Positions 26,526 through 33,352 of a stretch of DNA of 38,998 nucleotides are shown here, piece by piece (position 1 is the first letter of the stretch; each line of letters begins with the position of its first letter). Under the pieces are notes generated by a model, which saw only the letters and a list, made by a program, of their open reading frames with translations, was not told the origin of the DNA and searched no databases. This DNA is from an uncultured Alphaproteobacteria bacterium (GTDB lineage Bacteria; Pseudomonadota; Alphaproteobacteria; Rhodobacterales; Rhodobacteraceae), in contig CACBNQ010000013.1 of the NCBI GenBank assembly GCA_902540655.1, positions 1 to 38,998 on the forward strand, read 5' to 3'. The position numbers were made by a program, and so were the translations under genes.

Positions 26526-27551
26526 TTATTGTTTTCCAGAAACTCCTGAATCTTCAAAGGTGGCCATTTCTACATGACACTTGAAAGCCGCTTTGACAAT
26601 AGAGGTAGCTAAGGCAGCACCGGACCCTTCCCCTAAGGCCATATCTAGACTCAATATAGGCTTTTTGTTTAACATCTTTAGTAGCAACGGATGCCCTAGT
26701 TCTTTTGAGGAGTGCCCAATTAAACAATGATCAAGGATATCCTTTCTTTCGAAGAAAATCGGTAATACTGCTGCAGTACAAATAAAACCATCTAAAATTA
26801 CTGGCACGGAATAATGCTTCGCAGCTACTACAGCTCCACAAATCGCTGCTTGTTCTCTACCGCCCAGCGATACTCCTGCATCGAGAGGTCTGACAATACC
26901 AGGCCGATTTGTCTTTACTGCTCTTTCAATTATTTTGCGCTTATGTATCACCTGATCTTGGTTAGAGCCAGTTCCTGGTCCTACCCATGAACTTACATCA
27001 TTATTAAAAAAATAATAACATAATGCTGATGCAATTGTTGTATTACCAATCCCCATTTCTCCCAATGTTATTAGATCCATATTCTCTGAAACAGCGCGCA
27101 ACCCTACGTTAAAGGACTCAATAAACTCGGTCTCATCCATGGCACGTCCAATGGATATATCAGCCGTCGGTTTTTCTAGATCAATCGGGATAACCTCGAG
27201 ATTGATTTCGTTTAACTCACATATCTTATTTATTGCTGCTTTTCCCAATTTAAACGTTTCTACCATCTGAAAAGTAACTTCTTGGGGAAATGGGTTTACT
27301 GATTGTCTACACACACCATGATTACCAGCAAATACAATAGTGGATATTTTCTCCATGTCTTTCATAGTCTTTTTGCCCCAAGATGACAGAAAAACTGCTA
27401 TGTCTTCAAGCTGACCTAGGGAATTGGCTGGCTTCAGCAAATTGTTTTGTCTTTCAACAGCTTTTTCTTTTAATACTTTGGACCATGTTGGTGCGCTATC
27501 TACTAAATCAACGATATCACCTATAGAATGGACTAATTCTAATTTTTTCAT
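26526..27551 (-). CDS. cobT: Nicotinate-nucleotide:dimethylbenzimidazole phosphoribosyltransferase CobT
   Basis: A 341-residue enzyme of normal length. It shows the family segments FAGNHGVCRQSVNPFPQEVT, GEMGIGNTTIASAL, GPGTGSNQDQV and near the end LGEGSGAALA, which holds the catalytic Glu equivalent to Glu317 of Salmonella CobT. It makes alpha-ribazole phosphate, the lower-ligand precursor of B12. It is the first gene of the cobalamin region but faces left, with 78 nt to the divergent cobD. This is the phosphoribosyltransferase, not the chelatase subunit also called CobT. Confidence 0.95.
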   Translation of the reverse strand: MKKLELVHSIGDIVDLVDSAPTWSKVLKEKAVERQNNLLKPANSLGQLEDIAVFLSSWGKKTMKDMEKISTIVFAGNHGVCRQSVNPFPQEVTFQMVETFKLGKAAINKICELNEINLEVIPIDLEKPTADISIGRAMDETEFIESFNVGLRAVSENMDLITLGEMGIGNTTIASALCYYFFNNDVSSWVGPGTGSNQDQVIHKRKIIERAVKTNRPGIVRPLDAGVSLGGREQAAICGAVVAAKHYSVPVILDGFICTAAVLPIFFERKDILDHCLIGHSSKELGHPLLLKMLNKKPILSLDMALGEGSGAALATSIVKAAFKCHVEMATFEDSGVSGKQ

Positions 27552-27629
27552 AAAAACTCAATACGGATATGTTAAAACGACTATAGTCTGGATATAAAAA
27601 TTTAAAGGCGAAGACAACTGATTATTACT

Positions 27630-28601
27630 ATGCACTCTGAAATTTATTTTATGATCCCCTTAATACTCTTAATAGCCCTAACTCTTGATATTGTAGTAGG
27701 GTGGCCAGAAAAAATTTACAAGAATATTGGGCACCCGGTTACGTGGATTGGTAAAGTAATATCATATTTTGAGCACTCACTAAATAAGAGAAAATACTCG
27801 AAAAAATCACTTAAACTCCTTGGGACTTTAACTTTTTTTCTTACCGTGTTTCCAATAACAGCGATAGCTTTTTTGATAGAGCAAATGCTTTTAAATTTTT
27901 ATTATGGTTTTGTTATCCAAGCATTATTAATTTGGCCATTTTTAGCAACTAAATCTCTCTACACACATGTTAAAGATGTCGCGGACGCTCTTGACAAAAA
28001 AGACTTAATTGCTTCTCGGGCAGCGCTCTCAAAAATAGTCGGTAGGGACTTAACAAATTCCGATGAAAATACTATATGTGGTGGCGCCATTGAAAGCTTA
28101 TCTGAGAACACATCTGATGGAATAATCGCTCCTTTATTTTGGGCATTTCTTTTTGGACTTCCTGGAATAGTTTTTTATAAGGCGATAAATACGTTGGACA
28201 GTATGGTAGGGTATCAGAACGATAAGTTCTTAGACTTTGGCTGGTTTAGCGCTAACGTTGATGACTATGTAAATTGGGTGCCAGCGAGATTGTCTTCTAT
28301 TCTTTTTTGTGTTCTTACTCTTAAACCAATTAAAACATTTCTATTTTCTTTAAAGAATGCAAAAGCAAGCACTTCTCCAAATGCTGGATGGCCACAAGCA
28401 ACATTCGCGTACATTCTTGGGATATCTCTTCTTGGGCCAAAACGATCAAAAGGCATACTTATCGAACAGCCTACTATCAACGTTGGGCACCCTTTACCTA
28501 ACAAAGAAAACCTCTCAACAGCTCTTAAATATTATATTTATATTATTATTGAAATATACGTAATACTCTTTGCTCTCAATTTTTGGTTCATGAATGGGTA
28601 A
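27630..28601 (+). CDS. cobD: Adenosylcobinamide-phosphate synthase CobD (CbiB-type)
   Basis: A 323-residue membrane protein. It has the N-terminal LDIVVGWPEKIYKNIGHPVTWIG, a central ENTSDGIIAPLFWAFLFGLPG and PNAGWPQATFA, all signatures of CbiB/CobD. It joins aminopropanol phosphate (or its equivalent) to adenosylcobyric acid. An alternative start seven codons in (MIPLIL) is possible. The cobC ATG overlaps its stop by 8 nt (ATGGGTAA), so the two linker-attachment steps are co-translated. Confidence 0.95.
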   Translation: MHSEIYFMIPLILLIALTLDIVVGWPEKIYKNIGHPVTWIGKVISYFEHSLNKRKYSKKSLKLLGTLTFFLTVFPITAIAFLIEQMLLNFYYGFVIQALLIWPFLATKSLYTHVKDVADALDKKDLIASRAALSKIVGRDLTNSDENTICGGAIESLSENTSDGIIAPLFWAFLFGLPGIVFYKAINTLDSMVGYQNDKFLDFGWFSANVDDYVNWVPARLSSILFCVLTLKPIKTFLFSLKNAKASTSPNAGWPQATFAYILGISLLGPKRSKGILIEQPTINVGHPLPNKENLSTALKYYIYIIIEIYVILFALNFWFMNG

Positions 28602-29574
28602 TAAGGATCTTAATATACAACACGGAGGTGATATTGACCTGGCCATAAAAAAATATGGAGGGCAAAGAGCAGATTGGATAGACCTCTCTACTGGTATAAA
28701 TAGAACCTCGTATCCATGGCAGGAAAGCGTAAAGGTCGAGTTAAGAGACTTACCAAGTAGTAAGCTTTTGATGGGTTTAGAGAAAGCTGCATCGAGAGCA
28801 TATAAGATTGCAGAAGGCACTGATACCGCAGCTGTTCAGGGGGCTCAACAAATTATTAGCCTATTACCTATATGCTTAAAAAATTATAATTCAGTAGCTA
28901 TACTTGGACCAACATATAATGAGTATGAAAAAGCTTTCAAAAGTTCCGGTATCAAAGCCGAGACAGTATCTGAAGTTTCAAAACTATCTTCTAGTGATAT
29001 TGCTATTATAGTTAATCCTAATAATCCTACAGGTAAAGTGATTGCCGAAGAGATACTTGAAGATTTGTCAAAAAAAGTAAGAATTTTGATTATTGATGAA
29101 AGCTTTAAAATGTTCTCTTCGCGAAGAATTCAAAAGTTCGATAATGTAATACAAATTAACTCACTGGGAAAATTCTTTGGCTTAGCAGGCGTAAGACTTG
29201 GATTTGTATCAGGCCCCTATGATTTTATTAAATCGGTAAGAGGAATGTTAGGACCTTGGCCAGTTTCTAGCGTAGCTGCCGAAATCGGCATAATTGCCCT
29301 GAATGACAAAACTTGGATATCTGAAATGGAAAAAATATTGCTTGAAGGAAGTAATGTTTTGCATGAAGCTTGTAATACAAAAAATTGGAAATTAGTTGGA
29401 AAAACTAATTTATTTCATACGTATGCCACTTCGAATTGTGTTGAAGTTGAAGAGCAATTTGCAGCCCATTATATTTGGATTAGAACTTTTGATTATTCTA
29501 AAAGCTGGGTAAGACTTGGCATTCCAACTTCAAAGTATGAGTGGGCAAGAGTTAGACAGGCGCTCAATCAATAA
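28594..29574 (+). CDS. cobC: Threonine-phosphate decarboxylase CobC (PLP, fold type I)
   Basis: A 326-residue PLP enzyme. HGGDIDLAIKKYGG and WIDLSTGIN are the typical CobC/CobD(Salmonella) N-terminus. NPNNPTGKV is the PLP-phosphate region, and the cofactor lysine is Lys193 in NSLGKFFGLAGVRLGF. It decarboxylates threonine-phosphate to (R)-1-amino-2-propanol phosphate, the linker of the nucleotide loop. It overlaps cobD by 8 nt and its stop abuts that of the convergent cobQ with no gap. Confidence 0.92.
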   Translation: MGNKDLNIQHGGDIDLAIKKYGGQRADWIDLSTGINRTSYPWQESVKVELRDLPSSKLLMGLEKAASRAYKIAEGTDTAAVQGAQQIISLLPICLKNYNSVAILGPTYNEYEKAFKSSGIKAETVSEVSKLSSSDIAIIVNPNNPTGKVIAEEILEDLSKKVRILIIDESFKMFSSRRIQKFDNVIQINSLGKFFGLAGVRLGFVSGPYDFIKSVRGMLGPWPVSSVAAEIGIIALNDKTWISEMEKILLEGSNVLHEACNTKNWKLVGKTNLFHTYATSNCVEVEEQFAAHYIWIRTFDYSKSWVRLGIPTSKYEWARVRQALNQ

Positions 29575-31035
29575 TTAGATATTCCTGGCGACAGATAATA
29601 CTGAATCTACATCAAGATTATCCTCTATTACTCTCACAAATTCCTCTAAAATAAATTCAATACTGTCATGGAAAGAGATGTCTTCTTTTTTCTCTTCTGA
29701 ACTCAATTTAGCTACAAAGTTATTTCTAAATTCGTCAGAAAAAAATAGGCCATGAAGATAGGTGCCCATAACGAGCCCATTAGACGATATTGCACCATCT
29801 TTTCTGTTGCCTAAAATGGCGAAGGGATTATTACAATCACTTCCAGAAGTAATACCCAGATGTATTTCATAACCAGAAATTTTTTTCCTATTTATAGTGC
29901 TGATAAATTCTTTTTTTCCAAGATTCTTTTCTTTCCCCATTTTTGTTTTAACGTTTAGGAGGCCAAGGCCTTTTGCTTTCGATGGTGTACCGTCATATCC
30001 TTGATCATCTATTATTTCGTTACCTAAAATTTGGTAACCGCCACAAATTCCCAATATAGAACCTCCTCTTCTGTAGTGCGCCTTAATATCGATATCCCAG
30101 CCTTGGCATTTAAGAAATTTTAGGTCAGCTATTGTTGACTTTGTTCCTGGTATTATAATCAAGTTCGTATCTGCTGGTATAGGATTGCCAGGTTCGACAA
30201 ATTGTAATTTTAATCGATTGTCAATTTTAAGAGGATCAAAATCATCAAAGTTTGCAATACGGGATAGCTTCAAGACCGAAATTACGCACTTACCGGTGCC
30301 GAAACTATTTTTGAGATCTTGACTATCCTCTGCTGGAAATAATTTTGCCTTGTCAAAGAAGGGCATAACCCCAAAACTCTTCCAATCTGTTTTCTTTTCA
30401 ATGAAGGCAACCCCATCATCAAACAAACTTTTGTCTCCACGAAACTTATTTATAATGAACCCTTCAATTAAGTTTATGTCGTTTTGGTCAAGGACTTCTT
30501 TTGTACCTATAAGCTGAGCAATAACCCCGCCTCTTTCAATATCTGCTGCTACTATTACAGGAACACTCAAAACTGAAGCAAACCCCATGTTTGCAATATC
30601 AGCCTTTCTGAGATTAACTTCTGCTAAACTACCTGCGCCTTCTGCAATGACCAGATCATAGTCATTAACCAAATTCCTGAAACTATTTATCGCTATCCCT
30701 ATAAATTTATCTTTATGAGAATAATACTCCCGTGCTTTCAGAGATTTATATTTTTTCCCATTCAAAATAACCTGAGACCCGATCATGGTTTCTGGTTTTA
30801 ATAGAACTGGATTCATGTCTGAGTGAAAATCAATACCCGCTGCATAAGCTTGAAATGATTGTGCTCTGCCAGCTTCTCCTCCGTCCACCGTTATAGCAGC
30901 ATTGTTTGACATATTCTGAGGTTTAAAAGGAGCAACCCGCAGGCCCCGTTTCTTAGCCGCTCGTATAAGCCCAGCGACTAAAAGTGATTTTCCAACATTG
31001 GAACCAGACCCCTGAATCATTAGCGCTTTTCCCAT
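29575..31035 (-). CDS. cobQ: Cobyric acid synthase CobQ
   Basis: A 486-residue glutamine-dependent amidase. The N-terminal dethiobiotin synthetase-like domain has the ATP loop QGSGSNVGKSLL and FKPQNMSNNAA. The C-terminal glutamine amidotransferase domain has LGICGGYQILG with nucleophile Cys331, and a late His in GTYLHGLF. It amidates four side chains of adenosylcobyrinic acid a,c-diamide. It begins 2 nt after the cobO stop, so cobO-cobQ form a two-gene leftward operon. Confidence 0.95.
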   Translation of the reverse strand: MGKALMIQGSGSNVGKSLLVAGLIRAAKKRGLRVAPFKPQNMSNNAAITVDGGEAGRAQSFQAYAAGIDFHSDMNPVLLKPETMIGSQVILNGKKYKSLKAREYYSHKDKFIGIAINSFRNLVNDYDLVIAEGAGSLAEVNLRKADIANMGFASVLSVPVIVAADIERGGVIAQLIGTKEVLDQNDINLIEGFIINKFRGDKSLFDDGVAFIEKKTDWKSFGVMPFFDKAKLFPAEDSQDLKNSFGTGKCVISVLKLSRIANFDDFDPLKIDNRLKLQFVEPGNPIPADTNLIIIPGTKSTIADLKFLKCQGWDIDIKAHYRRGGSILGICGGYQILGNEIIDDQGYDGTPSKAKGLGLLNVKTKMGKEKNLGKKEFISTINRKKISGYEIHLGITSGSDCNNPFAILGNRKDGAISSNGLVMGTYLHGLFFSDEFRNNFVAKLSSEEKKEDISFHDSIEFILEEFVRVIEDNLDVDSVLSVARNI

Positions 31036-31037
31036 AG

Positions 31038-31643
31038 TTAAAATTCTATACCTTCTTGACTCATTACGCCATTTCGAAAGTGGTGCTTAACCAAAGTCAT
31101 ATCTGTTACCAGATCTGCAATATTGATTAACTTCTCATCAGCATTCCTTCCCGTGAGTATTACATGAGACATCTCAGGTTTTTTTTCTTGTAAAAAAGTT
31201 ACAACATCATCGATTTCGATGTAACCATATCTGAGCGCTATATTGATTTCATCAAGTAAAATAATCTTTTTTTCCTTATCCAGGATAAGTTCCTTAGCTT
31301 TACCCCATGCCTTTTTTGCAGATTCAATATCTTTTTCTTTATCTTGGGTATCCCAAGTAAATCCATCTCCAAGAGTATGGAATTCACAAAATTCGTGAAA
31401 GTACTTTTGGATCAGGTCACGCTCACCGGTTCCCATCGCGCCCTTTATAAATTGAACAACTGCACATGGCATACCATGTGCAATACCTCTAAAAACCATG
31501 CCAAAGGCAGCAGTACTCTTTCCCTTTCCTGTCCCAGTATGAACGATTATTAGGCCTTTTTTTAACGTTTTTTTTGCGAAAATTTTTTGCTTCGAAGTCT
31601 TCAGCCTTTTCATTTTTTCATTATGTTTTTCGTTTTCAGACAT
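31038..31643 (-). CDS. cobO: Cob(I)yrinic acid a,c-diamide adenosyltransferase CobO
   Basis: A 201-residue CobA/CobO-type ATP:corrinoid adenosyltransferase. The P-loop is GTGKGKST at residues 37-44; GMPCAVVQFIKGAMGTGERD and ILLDEINIALRYGYI follow as expected. The N-terminus is short and lysine-rich. It adds the 5'-deoxyadenosyl group to the cobalt after reduction to Co(I). It starts at ATG 31643 and is divergent from the riboswitch-led block across 306 nt. I found no second riboswitch in its own orientation. Confidence 0.95.
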   Translation of the reverse strand: MSENEKHNEKMKRLKTSKQKIFAKKTLKKGLIIVHTGTGKGKSTAAFGMVFRGIAHGMPCAVVQFIKGAMGTGERDLIQKYFHEFCEFHTLGDGFTWDTQDKEKDIESAKKAWGKAKELILDKEKKIILLDEINIALRYGYIEIDDVVTFLQEKKPEMSHVILTGRNADEKLINIADLVTDMTLVKHHFRNGVMSQEGIEF

Positions 31644-31656
31644 TTTTTTTATCCTC

Positions 31657-31686
31657 TTGACAATTGCATATTTTTACTGCTCAACT
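31657..31686 (+). promoter_or_regulatory. Candidate promoter for the riboswitch-led cob operon
   Basis: A perfect TTGACA at 31657-31662 is followed, 18 nt later, by TCAACT at 31681-31686, a weak -10. Transcription would then begin near 31693, directly in front of the riboswitch P1 stem at 31695, which supports the call. Alphaproteobacterial promoters often keep the -35 better than the -10. No experimental support. Confidence 0.45.
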
Positions 31687-31694
31687 AGTAATTA

Positions 31695-31862
31695 ACTGGT
31701 CCTTTTTTTTGGTTAAATGGGAATGCGAAAAAGACTAAAAAGCAAATCGTAGCCGTACCCGCGACCGTAAATAAAAGAGAATATTAACACTGAGAAATAA
31801 TCTTGGGAAGTTGGTATTCATAAAGCTGTGCTTTACTTTTAATAGCCGGGAGACCTGCCAGT
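31695..31862 (+). ncRNA. Cobalamin (AdoCbl) riboswitch aptamer
   Basis: The B12 box reads AGCCGGGAGACCTGCC at 31844-31859. The upstream core motifs GGGAAT at 31719-31724 and AGCCGTACCCGCGACCGTAA at 31751-31770 match the cobalamin riboswitch consensus (Rfam RF00174) in the right order and spacing. The closing P1 stem is visible as ACTGG 31695-31699 with CCAGT 31858-31862. It lies on the plus strand and should repress DUF1636-cobW-cobN-cobG-cobH-cobI when adenosylcobalamin is plentiful. The middle arm (about 31771-31843) is AT-rich and I could not fold it confidently. Confidence 0.93.
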
Positions 31863-31949
31863 AAAAAAAAGAAGAGCGAACGGGATATTCGTGTCTGAAA
31901 ACAGTTAGATATTGTTTTTTTGATCCCGTTTTCCAGTAAGGAGGAATAA
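31863..31949 (+). promoter_or_regulatory. Riboswitch expression platform with ribosome-site hairpin
   Basis: Three mutually exclusive pairings are visible. A small hairpin CGAA/TTCG (31878-31892) presents the loop CGGGATA, whose CGGG (31881-31884) can pair with CCCG at 31758-31761 in loop L5, a kissing loop. The same stretch AACGGGAT (31879-31886) can instead pair with ATCCCGTT (31923-31930). TTTTCC (31929-31934) can pair with GGAGGA (31940-31945), covering the ribosome site AAGGAGG at 31938-31944. There is no stem followed by a T-run, so control is probably on translation. Base pairs were found by eye. Confidence 0.6.
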
Positions 31950-32321
31950 TTGGAATCCGATGATATTTTATATGTTTGCATTACATGCAAAAAAAATGGT
32001 GAAGCTGTTGAACCACGTTCTGGAAAGATACTCTATGACAACCTAAAACGGTTGAACAGCAAGATGAATATAAAACCTGTTAAATGTTTGGCAGGATGCT
32101 CTAATGGTTGCACTCTGAGTCTTACAAATAAAAATAAATGGACTTATGTAATTGGCAACTTAACCCCTGATCAAGACGAAGCTGATATTTTATCTGGATT
32201 TACATTATATAAAAAAACAAGAGATGGTAAAATCCGATTCTCAGAACGCCCTGCAGCATTTAAAAAACAATCACTAGCTAGGGTTCCACCAGAAAACTAT
32301 ATGGTAGTTGAAGATGAGTAG
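31950..32321 (+). CDS. DUF1636 Cys-rich putative metal-binding protein
   Basis: A 123-residue cytoplasmic protein resembling the DUF1636 family, a thioredoxin-like ferredoxin-fold group. The five cysteines are Cys10 and Cys13 (VCITC) and Cys46, Cys50 and Cys54 (KCLAGCSNGC), an arrangement suited to an Fe-S cluster or a metal ion. No function is established. It is the first gene after the cobalamin riboswitch and overlaps cobW by 8 nt, so a part in cobalt handling or redox supply for B12 synthesis is likely but inferred. The start is TTG 31950, fixed by the strong ribosome site AAGGAGG five bases upstream; no ATG fits. Confidence 0.85.
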   Translation: MESDDILYVCITCKKNGEAVEPRSGKILYDNLKRLNSKMNIKPVKCLAGCSNGCTLSLTNKNKWTYVIGNLTPDQDEADILSGFTLYKKTRDGKIRFSERPAAFKKQSLARVPPENYMVVEDE

Positions 32322-33351
32322 TCTAGAAAAAATTCCTGTCACAATTTTAACTGGTTTTTTGGGAGCCGGAAAAACTACATTAATTCGAAATTTAATTCTT
32401 AAGAACAAATCGAAAAAACTGGCCGTTATTATAAATGAGTTCGGTGATTTGGGTGTAGATGGAGAAATAGTAAAACAATGTTCAGATGAAACCTGCCCAG
32501 AAGAAAATATTCTCGAATTAGCAAACGGATGTATATGTTGTACAGTGGCCGACGACTTTATTCCCACTATGAAATCCCTTTTAGAGGGCCAATATATTCC
32601 GGAACATATATTGATCGAAACATCAGGTCTCGCCCTTCCCAAACCTTTATTGAAAGCTTTTGAGTGGCCGGAAATTCGAAGCCGCCTCACGGTTGATAGC
32701 GTTTTAGCCGTTGTAGATGCAGAGGCGGTTGTTAATGGTATATTTGCACCTCAAATGTCTACTGAACTTGAAGAAAAACAAAATCAAACTTACGTTGAAC
32801 ATGAAACACCTCTCTCCGAAGTATTTGAGGACCAAATAAACTGCTCAGATGTTGTGCTACTAACAAAGCCAGACCTTGTGGAAAACATTGCAGACGCCAG
32901 AAATATCATAATTAAGGAAATGGAACGGAATGTTCCAATTCTAGAAGTTCAAAATGGTGACATTGGGGCTGATGTGATTTTAGGCGTAAATGCAGCAGCG
33001 GAGACTGATCTAGATAATAGACGATCTCATCATGATGGCTTTGATGATCATGAGCACGATGATTTTGATACATTTAGCATCTATGTGCCAAAAATTCTAG
33101 ATTTAGAGAAATTTAAAATAGTTTTAGAAACACTCATACGGAAAAATGACATATTGAGAATTAAAGGTTTTTTGCGAGTTGAAAGTAAGCCATTAAATTT
33201 ACTTGTTCAAGGTGTTGGTAAAAGATTATCAGTAAATTTTACAGACACTAAAATTCCTGTGGAAAATACTGGGAACTTAGTTTTTATAGGTGAAAAAGGG
33301 AGGATCGATCAAGACGTAATCTCAGCCTATCTCCACTCAAGTCTGAATTAA
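32314..33351 (+). CDS. cobW: CobW-type metal-chaperone GTPase
   Basis: A 345-residue COG0523 G3E GTPase. It has the P-loop TGFLGAGKTT (13-22), the metal-binding CICC at 73-76 in ELANGCICCTVAD, ETSGLALPKPLL, and LLTKPD for guanine recognition. A His/Asp-rich stretch at about 236-250 (SHHDGFDDHEHDDFD) and the C-terminal CobW_C domain follow. CobW is thought to deliver Co(II) for corrin synthesis. I start it at ATG 32314, overlapping the previous stop by 8 nt; TTG 32308 would add two residues. cobN begins 1 nt after its stop. Confidence 0.94.
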   Translation: MSSLEKIPVTILTGFLGAGKTTLIRNLILKNKSKKLAVIINEFGDLGVDGEIVKQCSDETCPEENILELANGCICCTVADDFIPTMKSLLEGQYIPEHILIETSGLALPKPLLKAFEWPEIRSRLTVDSVLAVVDAEAVVNGIFAPQMSTELEEKQNQTYVEHETPLSEVFEDQINCSDVVLLTKPDLVENIADARNIIIKEMERNVPILEVQNGDIGADVILGVNAAAETDLDNRRSHHDGFDDHEHDDFDTFSIYVPKILDLEKFKIVLETLIRKNDILRIKGFLRVESKPLNLLVQGVGKRLSVNFTDTKIPVENTGNLVFIGEKGRIDQDVISAYLHSSLN

Positions 33352-33352
33352 T

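Noticed and set aside
31644-31694. A second riboswitch or B12 box for cobO in the minus orientation.
   Set aside because: No B12 box or GGGAA core is visible in reverse complement, only AT-rich sequence and the candidate plus-strand promoter.
31879-31930. AACGGGAT/ATCCCGTT as an intrinsic terminator.
   Set aside because: The loop is 36 nt and only TTCC follows the stem instead of a T-run. The nearby ribosome site makes translational control more likely.
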